Below are positions 1 to 11,700 of a DNA stretch of 64,000 nucleotides, piece after piece. The position numbers and the translations under genes are program-made. Position 1 is the first letter of the stretch. Every line of letters starts with the position of its first letter. Under the pieces are notes generated by a model. That model was not told the origin of the DNA. It did not search any database and saw only the letters and a list, made by a program, of their open reading frames with translations. The DNA is from Myxocyprinus asiaticus (lineage: Eukaryota; Chordata; Actinopteri; Cypriniformes; Catostomidae): NCBI RefSeq assembly GCF_019703515.2, contig NC_059347.1, positions 19,986,001 to 20,050,000 of the forward strand, in the 5' to 3' direction.

Positions 1-182
1 AAAAGCAAGAATCTAACCGCATGACACGCAAGCGAGCAGTGACCAGCTACACACAAAATGGCAACCAATCGCACTTCCGCTAGCCAACCGGAAATTCCGC
101 CCACCTTGAGAAATACAGTGGACTCGCTGAAAATACTGTGGATAGCTTTTGTGTTAATATTAGTAAATTAAACAAGTTGCAC

Positions 183-452
183 CCTGTATTGTTGCACCCG
201 GTCAGCAGAGGGAAAGTGTAACGTGGGAACACACTGATGGATGTACAGACTGCCCATAGCTGTTCCATAGATATGTCTTTCAATCATAGAGCTGACCAGG
301 CTTTTTCCAGTCCCAGATGCTCCATGGAAAGACAGCACCAGTGGTCTGTCAAGGTTTTCATTCTGTATAAAGTTCACCACTGCTTCAGAGACAATGTCCT
401 GAGCCATATGTTGACTATAAAGGTTTTTTTTTATAAAGATCCCACTCCAAAC
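183..452 (-). CDS. tor2a: Torsin-family AAA+ ATPase, exon 2 (partial gene, probably tor2a)
   Basis: Torsins are AAA+ ATPases of the ER and nuclear envelope lumen. On the minus strand the exon encodes NLYSQHMAQDIV, then PLVLSFHG, a Walker A motif GASGTGKS and TLHFP, in the order seen in torsins. The acceptor is tttacag at 453-460. The donor is taken as GT at 181-182 after QQYR and is weak. The first codons read GLEWDLYKK, the conserved torsin entry motif GLE-x-DL, only if the exon starts in phase 1. A run of nine A (424-432) then shifts the frame by one relative to NLYSQH. Walker B and sensor exons would lie left of base 1. The tor2a name rests on the TGKS-type Walker A and on linkage to sh2d3c and cfap157. 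Confidence 0.75.
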
Positions 453-844
453 CTGTAAAGACATGGACAGTTGGGCTGAACGGAAGGTGGTGCATTGCAT
501 ATAAAATATTTACGTTTCTCATTGAGATTTTGAATGACATTATTCAAAATTAACTCAGCTTTAATTAAGGAGAAAATCAATAGTATGTCAAACTAGAAGC
601 TTATGTCAGAAGACTTTTGTCGTTGCCCAAGACATACAATATTAGGTTTATTTGGTCGGCTATGCGTATCATATGTAGAACGGAACAGCTAACTAAACAC
701 ACACACATAAAAATAAAGAAATAACTCGGAAATTTTTATAGTTTATCTGACTGACAGAAGGAACAATTGTTCAAGCTCCGTTAAAACAGATTATGCTAAC
801 GTTAGTTGACTACAGGCTGAATAGATGACCGTTAATGTCCTTGC

Positions 845-961
845 TTTTATGTCTGGTTTGTAATCACAGGAGCAGCTATCAGATATGCTACAAAAAATAG
901 ACTTAATCTCAAAACCAGTACTTATGGACGTACAATCAATTAACAACAGTGAAAATATCAT
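845..961 (-). CDS. tor2a: Torsin exon 1 (signal peptide and Cys-rich segment)
   Basis: A minus-strand ATG at 959-961 opens a short hydrophobic leader (MIFSLLLI) followed by a Cys-rich segment, FCSISDSCSCDYKPDIK. This resembles the mature N-terminus of TOR2A, where closely spaced cysteines precede an acidic PD motif and then GLE-x-DL. An in-frame upstream ATG at 989-991 is an alternative start. No GT donor follows KPDIK. The nearest candidate is a GC dinucleotide at 843-844 (AAAA|GCAAGG), so the 3' boundary is uncertain. The exon and its Cys spacing are convincing; whether the gene is intact is not. Confidence 0.5.
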
Positions 962-2478
962 GGTAGCTTCTCCCTCCGAGAACAGCTCCATGATGATGAG
1001 TTGGATGGCGGAGGCGCACTACAGCGACACTGGAGGGCAACAAACTAATCCTCAAGATGACATTCTGCGTGGGGTGGACCAATACCTATTAAGACTTCAT
1101 CATAATTTTGAATTTAATACAATAATTCAGAATGTTACAGTCGTCACTGTATTGGTTGGGGCAATCTTAACTCTTGAAAAATGGCTATTAACCAGTTGTA
1201 TCTCACAAACGCATGCACCTCCTAATATAATTGCTTTAAATATCACTGAATAGCCTTCACTTTTTAATGGTACTAATTCTTTGTCTTTTTATGATTTTTT
1301 TGTTTTGTTTTGTTTTTTTGACAAAGTGTGGGAGAGAAAATAGGTTAAATTTGAGTCATAATGTCAACTGTACATAATTTAACTGACTTTAACTTTTATT
1401 CATTTTTATAGTTTAATGAAATAATATTTACATTACTTTAAATTCTTTTTTAAATTAACCATTTAATTAAAAAAATAATATTAAAAATACAAATATAACT
1501 ATTATGTTTTTTGAAAGATTTTAATCATTTAAACATTGCCAACCTTGCAGCCATTATAAAAGTGGCAATGTAAGCATCTGTTATTCATTTTAACTTTTAG
1601 CCAACAACATAGAGATAAAAAAAAGAATATTCTTCTTAGACAGCTCCCCTGAACCTTGATATCTGGACAGATCTTTCTTTTTTCTTTTTCTTTCTTTCTT
1701 TCTTTCTTTCTTTATCAACTATTGTGTGTTGGTGATTGACTCACAATTTACATGTCTGAGATGTGGCAACTGGTATCAAAGTCCAAACACTAACATGTCA
1801 AATCATTGAGTGCAAGGCAGTACATCAAATAAATAAACATTTTACTCTGGATAAAATACCACTGTACATGAGGTTTGGAAGACAAAGTAAATCATCAGTT
1901 TCTGAATTTATTTATAAAGACAAGTACATTTATGTAAGTACATTTAATTTTAGGGTTAAAAAGTGTCCCGAAGAGTAAATATTACTCATTATTTGGTCAT
2001 TGATTCCATAAACTAATAACAGTGCAATTAAGTACAAACTTCTGAGTTTGTTAACACCTAAAACATTATAAAGGTATATAAGTTAAAGCTACTTTCTCTT
2101 CAAAATATAATTCTGAGTTTGAAGTTTTTGTACACTAATAAACTTTGCACATAACATTAAACATAATCAGTGACCAGCACAATTCGGAGGTTGCATTTTT
2201 CCCTCTGACATTACATTTTTACTCCACTGATGGTTAGGTTTAGGTTTGGGTTGGGGTACAGTTTAGAAAATATGCATTCCTCTTCACTATATTACTCCCT
2301 GTACAGCAGCTGAAAATATCTTGCTTGGCGCCCCTCCGTGGACATTTCACCTAGAAAATGCAAGTACTCTTCGCTGTAGACTGCAGACTAGTGGATCTTT
2401 TAATGTGTATGCGTATTCACATTTTATTTTTTGTTTTACTAGCATAGTTAATGGTCATTAATTAATATATATATATTA
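962..2478. other. Intergenic region upstream of the torsin gene
   Basis: AT-rich DNA with no recognisable exon. An open frame on the plus strand over 885-1253 is antisense to torsin exon 1 and has no family features. A TTTC microsatellite lies at 1671-1714. A promoter for the torsin gene should be near 1000-1100 but no diagnostic box was seen. Confidence 0.5.
1671..1714. repeat. (TTTC)n microsatellite
   Basis: Direct reading shows about ten consecutive ttc/tttc units, imperfect at the left end. Simple repeat, no coding role. Confidence 0.85.
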
Positions 2479-3699
2479 CTGGCAGCCAAAAGTTTGGAAT
2501 AATGTACAGATTTTGTGGCTTCAGAAGGAAATTGGTACATTAATTCACCAAAGTGGCATTCAACCGATCACAAAGTATAGTCAGGACATTACTGATGTAA
2601 AAAACAGCACCATCACTATTTGAAAAAAGTAATTTTTGATCAAATCTAGACAGGCCCCATTTCCAGCAGCCATCACTCCAACACCTTATCCTTGAGTAAT
2701 CATGCAAAATTGCTAATTTGGTACTAGAAAATCACTTGCCATTATATCAAATACAGGTGAAAGGTATTTGGTTCGTAAAATGAAGCTTAACATTGTCTTT
2801 GTTTTTGAATTGCTACAGTATGCAATAGACTGGCATGTCTGAAGGTCAATATTAGGTCAAAAATGGCAACAAAAAAAAAGAAACAGCTTTCTCTAGAAAC
2901 TTGTCAGTCAATCATTGTTTTAAGGAATGAAGGATATACAATGATTGAAGTTGCCAAAAAACTGAAGATTTCATACAATGGTGTACACTACAGTCTTCAA
3001 AGACAAAGGACAACTGGCTCTAACAAGGACAGAAAGAGATGTGGAAGGCCAGATGTACAACTAAACAAGAGGATAAGTACATCAGAGTCTCTAGTTTGAG
3101 AAATAGATGCCTCATGTGTCCTCAGCTGACAGCTTCATTGAATTCTACCCGCTCAACACCAGTTTTATGTACAACAGTAAAGAGAAGACTCAGGGGTGCA
3201 GGCCTTATGAGAAGAATTGCAAAGAAAAAGCCACTTTTGAAACAGAAAATCAAAAAGAAAAGGTTAGAGTGGGCAAAGAAACACAGACATTGGACAACAG
3301 ATCATTGGAAAAGAGTGTTATGGATCTTAACCCCATTGAGCTTTTGTGGGATCAGCTAGACTGTAAGGTGCATGAGAAGTGCCCAACAAGACAGCCACAT
3401 CTATGGCAAGTGCTACAGGAAGTGTGGGCTGAAATGTCACCTGAGTATCTTTACAAACTGACAGCTTGGATCTGCAAAGCTGTCATTGCTGCATGTGGAG
3501 GAGTTTTTGATGAGAACTCTTTGAAGTAGTTTAAATTTTTTTTCAAATTAAAATAGTAATTTTTCACATTATTAATGTCCTGACTATACATTGTGATCAG
3601 TTGAATGCCACTTTGGTAAATAAAAGTACCAATTTCTTTCCATAAGAGCAAAATCTGTACATTATTCCAAACTTGTGTAATCTGTACATTATTCCGCCA

Positions 3700-3700
<1 letters not shown>
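2479..3700 (+). mobile_element. Tc1-like DNA transposon, internally deleted (copy 1)
   Basis: The ends are inverted repeats. The left end starts ctggcagccaaaagtttgga; the right end carries the complement of tttggaataatgtacagatt twice. A TA precedes the left end. The interior holds a broken Tc1-type transposase in the plus direction. At about 1.2 kb it is shorter than a full Tc1 element because the catalytic middle is missing. A second copy with the same missing piece lies at 33131-34349. Confidence 0.85.
2863..3529 (+). pseudogene. Tc1 transposase remnant (HTH region plus C-terminus)
   Basis: The N-terminal part has the Tc1 paired-like HTH (LSLETCQSIIVLRNEGYT, then RKRCGRPD). Frame changes occur near 3040-3110. 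After HWTTDHWKRVLW, where the first catalytic Asp (SDE) should follow, the sequence jumps to DLNPIELLWDQL, which carries the final Glu of a DD34E triad. The first two catalytic Asp blocks are therefore deleted and the protein cannot be an active transposase. Confidence 0.85.

Positions 3701-3745
<45 letters not shown>
3701..3745. repeat. (TG)n/(TA)n microsatellite
   Basis: About 13 TG units followed by a TA run, between the Tc1 copy and the next palindromic element. It occupies the place where the right-hand TA target duplication would be. Confidence 0.85.
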
Positions 3746-3746
<1 letters not shown>

Positions 3747-4578
3747 CACCGATCAGCCACAACATTAAACTAACTGCCTAATATTATGTAGGTCCCCCTC
3801 GTGTCGCCAAAACAGTGCCAACCCTGTTCCTCTCACCACAGTTGTACAAAGCGTTTTTCTGAGTTACCGTAGACTTTGTCAGTTCGAACCAGTCTAGTCA
3901 TTCTCTGTTGACCTCTCATCAACAAGGCATTTCCATCCACAGAACTGCCCCTCACTGGATGTTTTTTGTTTTTGGCACCATTAGGAGTAAATTCTAGAGA
4001 CTGTTGTGTGTGAAAATCCCAGAAAATCAGCCGTTACAGAAATACTCAAACCAGCCCATCTGGCACCAACAATCATGCCATGATCCAAATCACTGAGATT
4101 ACATTTTTTTCCCAATTCTGATGGTTGATGTGAACATTAACTGAAGCTCCTGACCCGTATCTGCATTATTTTATGTACTGCACTGCTGCCACACAATTGG
4201 CTGATTAGATAATCGCATGGATGATTGTTGGTCCCAGATGGGCTGGTATGAGTATTTCTGTAACTGTTGATCTCCTGGGATTTTCATGCACAACAGTTTC
4301 TAGAATTGACACAGAATGGTGCCAAAAACAAAAAACATCCAGTGAGCGGCAGTTCTGTGGACGGAAATGCCTTGTTGATAAGAGAGGTCAATGGAGAATG
4401 GCCAGACTGGTTTGAACTGATAAAGTCTATGGTAACTCAGATAACTTCTCTGTACAATTGTGCTGAGAAGAATATCATTTCAGAATGCTATTCTGAGATG
4501 TGGGTTGGCACTGTTTTGGAAGCACGATGGTGACCTACACAATATTAGACAGGTGGTTTTTATGTTGTGGCTGATACA
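3746..4578. mobile_element. Palindromic (foldback) MITE
   Basis: The left end reads acaccgatcagccacaacat and the right end is its near complement, gttgtggctgat. Blocks inside are also inverted copies of each other, for example the DNA around ggcatttccatccacagaac at 3930 and its complement near 4350. Large palindromes of this type are common in fish genomes. No protein is encoded. Confidence 0.8.
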
Positions 4579-5620
4579 TATGTGTATATATATACAGTAT
4601 AAATAGTATATACCTGAATATATTCATATAACACACAAACACACACACACACATATATATATATATATTAATAGAAATAAAGTGCCATAGAAATAAAATC
4701 GAAATCGTGATATGACCTTGTGTGATTACTAAACTGCAATGGGCTACGATTTAATTAAATTAATAAATAGTTTGATTGCACTGCTCACTCAAAGTTTATA
4801 CACGCTACTCTGTCCTGTCTGTGTGTTAAAGCATTAATAGGCTAGTGTTTTCAGAGCGGTTCTGTGCTCCACAACTCCATCTTGTGCTCAGAGTAACAGA
4901 TGTGTTCCAAGTTCAGTTGCTAACATGCGCTGAGAGCTTCATTTTTAAAGTGCTCCAAATTCACTTTAATTTCACTTTTGTATACTTCCAAATATGTTTG
5001 GCCACTGCATGATAATATACAAATACAAATAACACACCCCATGACATGGGTATTTATGTACAGCGGAGGAGATGTTTAAATGAGGAGCACATTATTGTGA
5101 GTATTATGAGTATAATGCTTAATTTATATAGTTTTTTATGTAGGTGTAGAGGAAAAACTAGGCAAAGTAATTTATGAAATCCATGGTTATGACCATTTTT
5201 AATTTGTATTTAACAAATGTCTCAGTGTAATACTGTAAAAGTAACGAATGTACTAGTCAGTGTAACACATAAAAACAAAATGCTCCATGCAGAGGATTAG
5301 ATTTACTACATCATAGCACTACACTCTACAGAGAGGACCCTCTGTCTGGAGTTCACACGTGCCCATAGTCCCAAGAGCACTTCCCGCAGTGGCCACTGGG
5401 GGCAGTGTTTCACATTTCAGTGAGCACAGACTGATTTTAGCTAAAGAAAAGTCAACCTACTGTTTCCGATTTCACTGTGAGATCAGTCTGGTACAGTTGC
5501 AGACATGCATCCCTTCCAGACATATATTCCTATTAAACCAATGAACTGTAAATAAATTAAAAAACCTAGTGACTATATTGTAAATTTTATGCTGAGAGTA
5601 AACAGTGGTCTTTTCCACTG
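4579..5620. other. Intergenic region downstream of sh2d3c
   Basis: AT-rich sequence containing a short CA/TA tract (4630-4670) and no convincing exon. It should include the 3' UTR of sh2d3c just left of 5621; a clear AATAAA on the minus strand close to the stop was not found. Confidence 0.5.
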
Positions 5621-5790
5621 TCATTTCGTTGAGTGAGAATGCTTTAGCCTGTTGGACAGAGCTGTTAGCACTTCATCAAACTTTGCATAACGTTCATCTT
5701 TATTCCTGTCCACTCCCCCACTTCCCCACAGGAGACGCATCTGAAACTCTGTGAGGAAGACCTCCCGGACATCTGGTTCTTCCAGAAACC
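5621..5790 (-). CDS. sh2d3c: sh2d3c exon 11 (C-terminus and stop)
   Basis: Encodes VREVFLTEFQMRLLWGSGG and KFDEVLTALSNRL, the family's last helices, then a stop at 5621-5623. Acceptor tttgcag. Confidence 0.92.
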
Positions 5791-8700
5791 CTGCAAATAA
5801 AAATCCAAACTTATCAGCATGTATCAGCAAAGTTATATAAGAAGTTCACTAGTTATACTTTTTACCAGAAATTTTTTTAAATTAATTTAATGTTTCATTT
5901 AATGCAAGCAAACAGTATGTTGCATACCAGCATATCTCCATTCAACTTTGTTCTTATTCTATACTCTTTTCTGACTATAAATTGCAAAGGGTTTAAGCAA
6001 CACCTCATTATCTTGTGTATTCTAAAATTATAGACATATTCTCTAAAATATCTCTAAAAATCTGAAGCAAGAACATGTTTATTCTATAAACCCATTACCC
6101 TGCAGTTGGGCCTCTGCACTAGCACTGAAGATCCTCCCATTGCTTGCAATTGTACGTGCAGAATCCAGATGGCTCAAGACCATGGCCACTCCAGTGTCTG
6201 CACTTTCCCATGACTCTGACTCTTCAAGAGTCACAACACCCTTCTCAAGAAGGGACAGCAGGGGGAGCACATGGGGAAACGTTGTCTCTGTTGGTACATT
6301 TATCTCTGCGGGAGAGTTTAGAAAATGAAAATTCTCTCATCATTTAGTCAACCTCATGCCATCCCAGATATGTATGACTTTCTTTCATCTGCAGAACACA
6401 AATGAAAAATTCTAGAAGAATATCTCAGCTCTGTTGGTCCTCAAAATGCAAGTGAATGGTGACCAGAACTCAGAAGGTCCAAAAATGAGATAAAGGCAGC
6501 ATAAAAGTAATCCATATGACTCTAGTGGTTAGATCTTTATTTTCTAAAGCGAAATGATAGGTGTGGTTGAGAATCAGATCAATATTTAAGTCCTTTTTTA
6601 CTATCAATCTCCACATTTGACCAGCCCCAACCAGTAGGTGGTTGAATGTGAAAGTCAGTTCCACACCAGAATGTGGAAGTGAAAGTGTAGAGTTTTAGTA
6701 AAAAAGGGCTCACATATTGATCTGTTTCTCACCCACACCTATCATATCACTTCAGAAGCCATAGATTTAACCACTGGAGTCTTATGGATTACTTTTATAC
6801 TGCCTTTTGGGCCTTCAAAGTTCTGGTCACCATTCACTTGCATTGTGAGGATCATCAGAGCAGAGATATTATTCTAAAAATCTGCATTTATGTTCTGCAT
6901 AAGAAAAAAAGTCATACACATCTGGGATGGCATGAGGGTGAGTAAATGATGAGAGAATTATATGTCATTGGAGATTGACAACCTCAGTATATAAACTTGA
7001 ATCACAGACAGAATATGAATTACATTGGACAAATATGGTTGGTGAATGAATACTACAAATACCTTCTCCATCATTCATCATCTTCATTGAGGGTTTAAGG
7101 GTTTTCTCATAAAGGACAGCACTTTCTGTGTATTTCTGACGTAAAACGGTCCATGTTTCCTCCAAACAAGCAATCTGGAAAGCAAAAGACTGATATTAGA
7201 GCATTAAAACACTTGTAGAGAAAGAAGACATTCCTTGTGTTTGTTTTTAATTTAGAGGTAAGTTGAATTGACACTATTTCATTTCACTGCTTGGTATATT
7301 TTTCTTCAAAAATGGCTAAGTATATTAATGATAGACATTCTTCTAATGGTTTAAGAACAATGCTTTATCATTCTTCCATACCTGAGGGAATTCCAGGCAT
7401 TTCATAACCATGGCAAAGCCAAACATATTGCCCAAGTTGCTCTTGAGTTCAGAGGCTAGGGAGATGACTTTATGCAGAAGGGCAGCTCTCTCATCAGCAC
7501 TGCCTGTGCAGCCCAGCAGCTGTACAACCAACATAATAGACATGGTGTGGAACCTGAGAGGACAAAGGAGAGTTAATTTTGTGCTCAAGTGGAGAGTGTC
7601 ATAAGGACAACTGTCTCTCAAAGCAAGTTTTTACAGAACAAAGTGTGGGTAACAAACCTTTCAAACAGGTCTTGACGGAGCTGATGTCCATGTGGGAGGG
7701 TGAGTAGCTCCATTCCTGAACTCACCCCCATCCCTTTCATCATTTCCTCAGGCATATCCAAAATTCGAGCAACCTGAAGAGTGAAGATGAGTGTCAATGG
7801 TTAAATCTTGATATAAGTATACAGAGTCAGATGTTACAAGCAGCTGTATCAGCTCTATTTGGATGGTTGAAAAGAGAACTTAATATCTGTACAAATCTCT
7901 TTACCTGATTTGCAGAGCAAATGTAAAAAAAAAAGTAAATAAAAATAGAACATGGGAATAGTTCACGCAAAAATGAAAATCCTCCCAACATTTACTCACC
8001 CTTATGCCATCCTAGATGAACGCAAACAAACATTTTTAGGAGAATATCTCAGCTCTGTAGGTCCATACAATGCAAGTGAACATGGACAAAAATTGACACA
8101 TTCTTTTGTGCATCAACTGCATCACTGTTGAATGTCTGGCATATTTCTATGACAGTGACATGCTCCTTTTATACACATGGAAAATGTGTTTCTCGTCAGA
8201 ATTCGGATGTAAGCGCTGTTAAATTCCAGAGAATGCAAGTATTATTAATAATTTTAACCTACACACAAAACATAGCTAGTATTGACAGTGATTGTATTGG
8301 CAATTCATTTATTGAAACATGAAAAAATGAAAACAAAAATATTTCTAAATTCAAATTACACTTCAAACGAAACAAAAATATAATCAAAATAATGAAGTTA
8401 TTATTAAAAAATAATAATGAAAAAATTATACCAAATCCAAACATTTTACCCTCACAAACTTCTTCTACCGGCCCCTTTTGCAGTGACTTAAAAGTCACTC
8501 TATGACAACAGGTGGAAAAAAACAATACAAATTAGATCCTAAAAACAATTTTGAATGTAAACATAATAATAATTGAAAAATAAACCATGACCTATAGATA
8601 GTTTTAACACAAATCTAATAAATTTTTTTCATTTCATAAAATGGCGATTGTCGGGGACATAATTTGATGTTCCACAATATTTTCAGAGTTTGGACATGAA

Positions 8701-11700
8701 CTTTATCAGCACCTCTTGTGGAATTTCCAAACTGCAAATGTAGGAACTGAGTTTGGACTTTGCACTGAAAACAGACCTGCTTTTGAAACGTCTTAGCACA
8801 ATTACATATTTCTCTGGAAAATAGCAAATTGCGCTTTGCGCCACTTCATTAACATACAGTACAGCCAGGGTTTAAATTTAACACCCGGCAACCCACCATA
8901 TGCAGGTGAAAATCAACCGTGGTCGGTAACGCTCTCAACTCACTAGCCAATTTGGCGGGTTATAATTCGAAGTTCTATCTATCACAATGCAGGCCATCTA
9001 TCTCAGTGATTCCCAACCGGCAGTATGCGTACCCCAGTGGGTGCTCATTACATCTTGATAACAGGTCAAAAGGGAAAGAGAATAGAGAGAGAAATGGCAC
9101 AAATAAAGAACTTCTTAAAGATTTACTTTTTTATTTAATCGCTTCTGCTGCAGCCTCAGTGCACCATTTGACTGACAGGCGGCTTTGTGTGTGTGCATTA
9201 GATCACATGTGGTCCGAGAGTGCTCATGGTGCAGATACGCGGCTGAACGGTCAAATACATTCTAAATTCCACCAAAATGCCCGTCTTGAAAGGCCTGGAT
9301 GAAGGGAAAACATACAGGAATGTCAACCAGGAAAAGCTGTTCATGCATAGTGGAGGAGAGAAAAAAGTTTCCACAAACACTGGTAAGACGAAACTTAATT
9401 TGTTTACTTGTTGCCATATCAACACTGTGCAGAGGAAAAAAATGTGGCAAAATAAAAAATAAAAAAAAAAACAACTTTGGAAGTTATCACGAAAATTTCA
9501 TTTTACAGTAGCAAAAAGAAAAATTTCACCCGAAGGTTATCTCTAAGTGTTCTATTTTCATCTCTGTTTTTAGTGTTTATTCAAAATGAGGCAAACTTGG
9601 TACAAGTTTTGAAACAATTGTTAGAGGGGAATTATTGTCATATAGTCATGTTACTATGGGGCATGTTGTAGCATTTCACTTCACTTCTTTCCAGGTACAT
9701 GATGAAAAAACTACACCCTGTATTCATGAAACAAAACCACATATTTGTACCAGACATGTAAAATTAACGTGAAAAAAAAAAGAAAAATACCTTGAACTTC
9801 AATTGTGTTTACACAAACTTGAGAAAACCAAAAGTTTGTACCCCGCTCTCCCCCATGAAATACAGATTTAATGTTAAATATACTTGAATCTTTAATTACA
9901 TGGTTTATTTCTGACATTTTGTTTTGGCTACTAGAATTTCTGAATGGCTGGTAACTTAAAAATTTACTAGCCAAAATGACTGGTGAGTGACAAAGTTAAT
10001 TTCAAACCCTGAATACACCTACAGTTTGCGCGCATCCACCCACAAATAGCGCTAACACTCCCACCCACGACTTCTTGCAATGGCACGAAAATTACACTTA
10101 GAATTAGCGCTCTCACAAAAATTGGATAAGACATAGCGCTTAGTGCTGCGCTTTGCACGCTCATAAAAATAGAGCCCTTAATGTTTTGATCACCATTCAC
10201 AGAGTGGAGATATTATTCTAAAAATCTTAATTTGTGTTCTGCAGAAGAAAGAAAGTCATACACATTTGGGATGGCACGAGGGTGAGTAAATGATGAAAAG
10301 TTTTCATTTTTAGGGTGAACTATTCTTTTAAAATGATTAGTGGACCCAGAGTAAGTAAAAAAATAATAATAATAATAACACACCAAATACAGTATAACAC
10401 AATCAGTTGCAGGACTTCAATGTATGAAAAATATGTTCCTCAATAAATAAATAAATAAATAAAATTGTAAAAATCAAACCTACCATGCAGTCAGTTTTGG
10501 TGATATGCATTGCCATGGTATTAATATCCACTTCAAACAGGATGTCCTTGACTCTTTTCAGTATTCTAGTCTCCAAAGGTTTATTTTCTGAGGGCAACAG
10601 TGGTGACTGGTACACACTAGGTCTGAAACAGGAAACTGTGTCTATGGTGAAAGGCACTAAATAATCATCATCATACTCCTCTCTTCTATCCAAAGTATGT
10701 ATTTCAAGTATCTGATCAAAGAGATGATTTACAGCAACAGAGGCTGGTTGAGAAATTGCAGGGTCATTTTGGGCATAGTTTTGATTGGAATGTGTCATGG
10801 TGGACAGAAGATGCACTGTTGGTTCCAAATAGATCAGTGTGTTCTCAGTTGGAGATGAACAAAGCCTGATTTCACTGGATTTTGGCAGAACAGGTGATGA
10901 AGGGACTATAACAAACTTCCTGTTTTCTGAGGGACTCCGTCGCTGCCTGGTCACTGCGGACAAAGGCAGAGTGCACAATTACAAGACTAATCTATTAGAC
11001 TATCTCAGAAAAAAATGTTCTGGTTTAGCATGTTTTGAGAGGAACATAAGGAAGCTTACATGTCGGGGAAGTGGACACTACAAGGTGCTGCACTAGGGTG
11101 CCATCAAAGCTCCTCACCACATCTCTGTGAAATAGAGTACAATACAATCACTCAATAAAACAGCACTTTCATCATTAACAGCAGAGGTTCTTAACTGGTT
11201 TTGCCATCACAGGTCCCAGATTTTACATTGACGACCCAGCACGGTTCCAAGTTTTTTTTATCGTACATAAATGAAGAAAAATGTCCTCTACTTTAAACTG
11301 TATTAATGTATTAATAAGATCATTAACTGCATAGGCCCAAAAAAATATGCAAAATTATTCAGGAGACATAGGCTGAATAGGAAAATGGTCAATTTTGGTC
11401 TCTAAATGTCTATTGAATATCGATGGGTTCATACATTCGGAAACCAATAATTCATATCACAAAACAAATTGTGGTCAGCACAAACCTTAAAAAATCCTTG
11501 CTGCCAGTGAACAGCTGTCTGAGTATTTATTTATTTATAAATATAAATAAAGGCTGTGTGCCCAATAGTCTAATTGAAGTCAACAACAAAAAATATGGGA
11601 TGTGTTTTCTCCTCCATTTTAAGAGTACACATAGCCTTTTTATTTTGCTATAGCCTACTAATTATGCACAATTTTATGGTTAGTTGTATTCAGTGTTGAA

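Noticed and set aside
885..1253. 122-codon plus-strand frame
   Set aside because: Overlaps torsin exon 1 on the opposite strand and shows no family motif or splice context.
2225..2270. Telomere-like ggttaggtttaggtttgggttgggg words
   Set aside because: Only a few imperfect units; this motif is common in fish transposons and no array exists.
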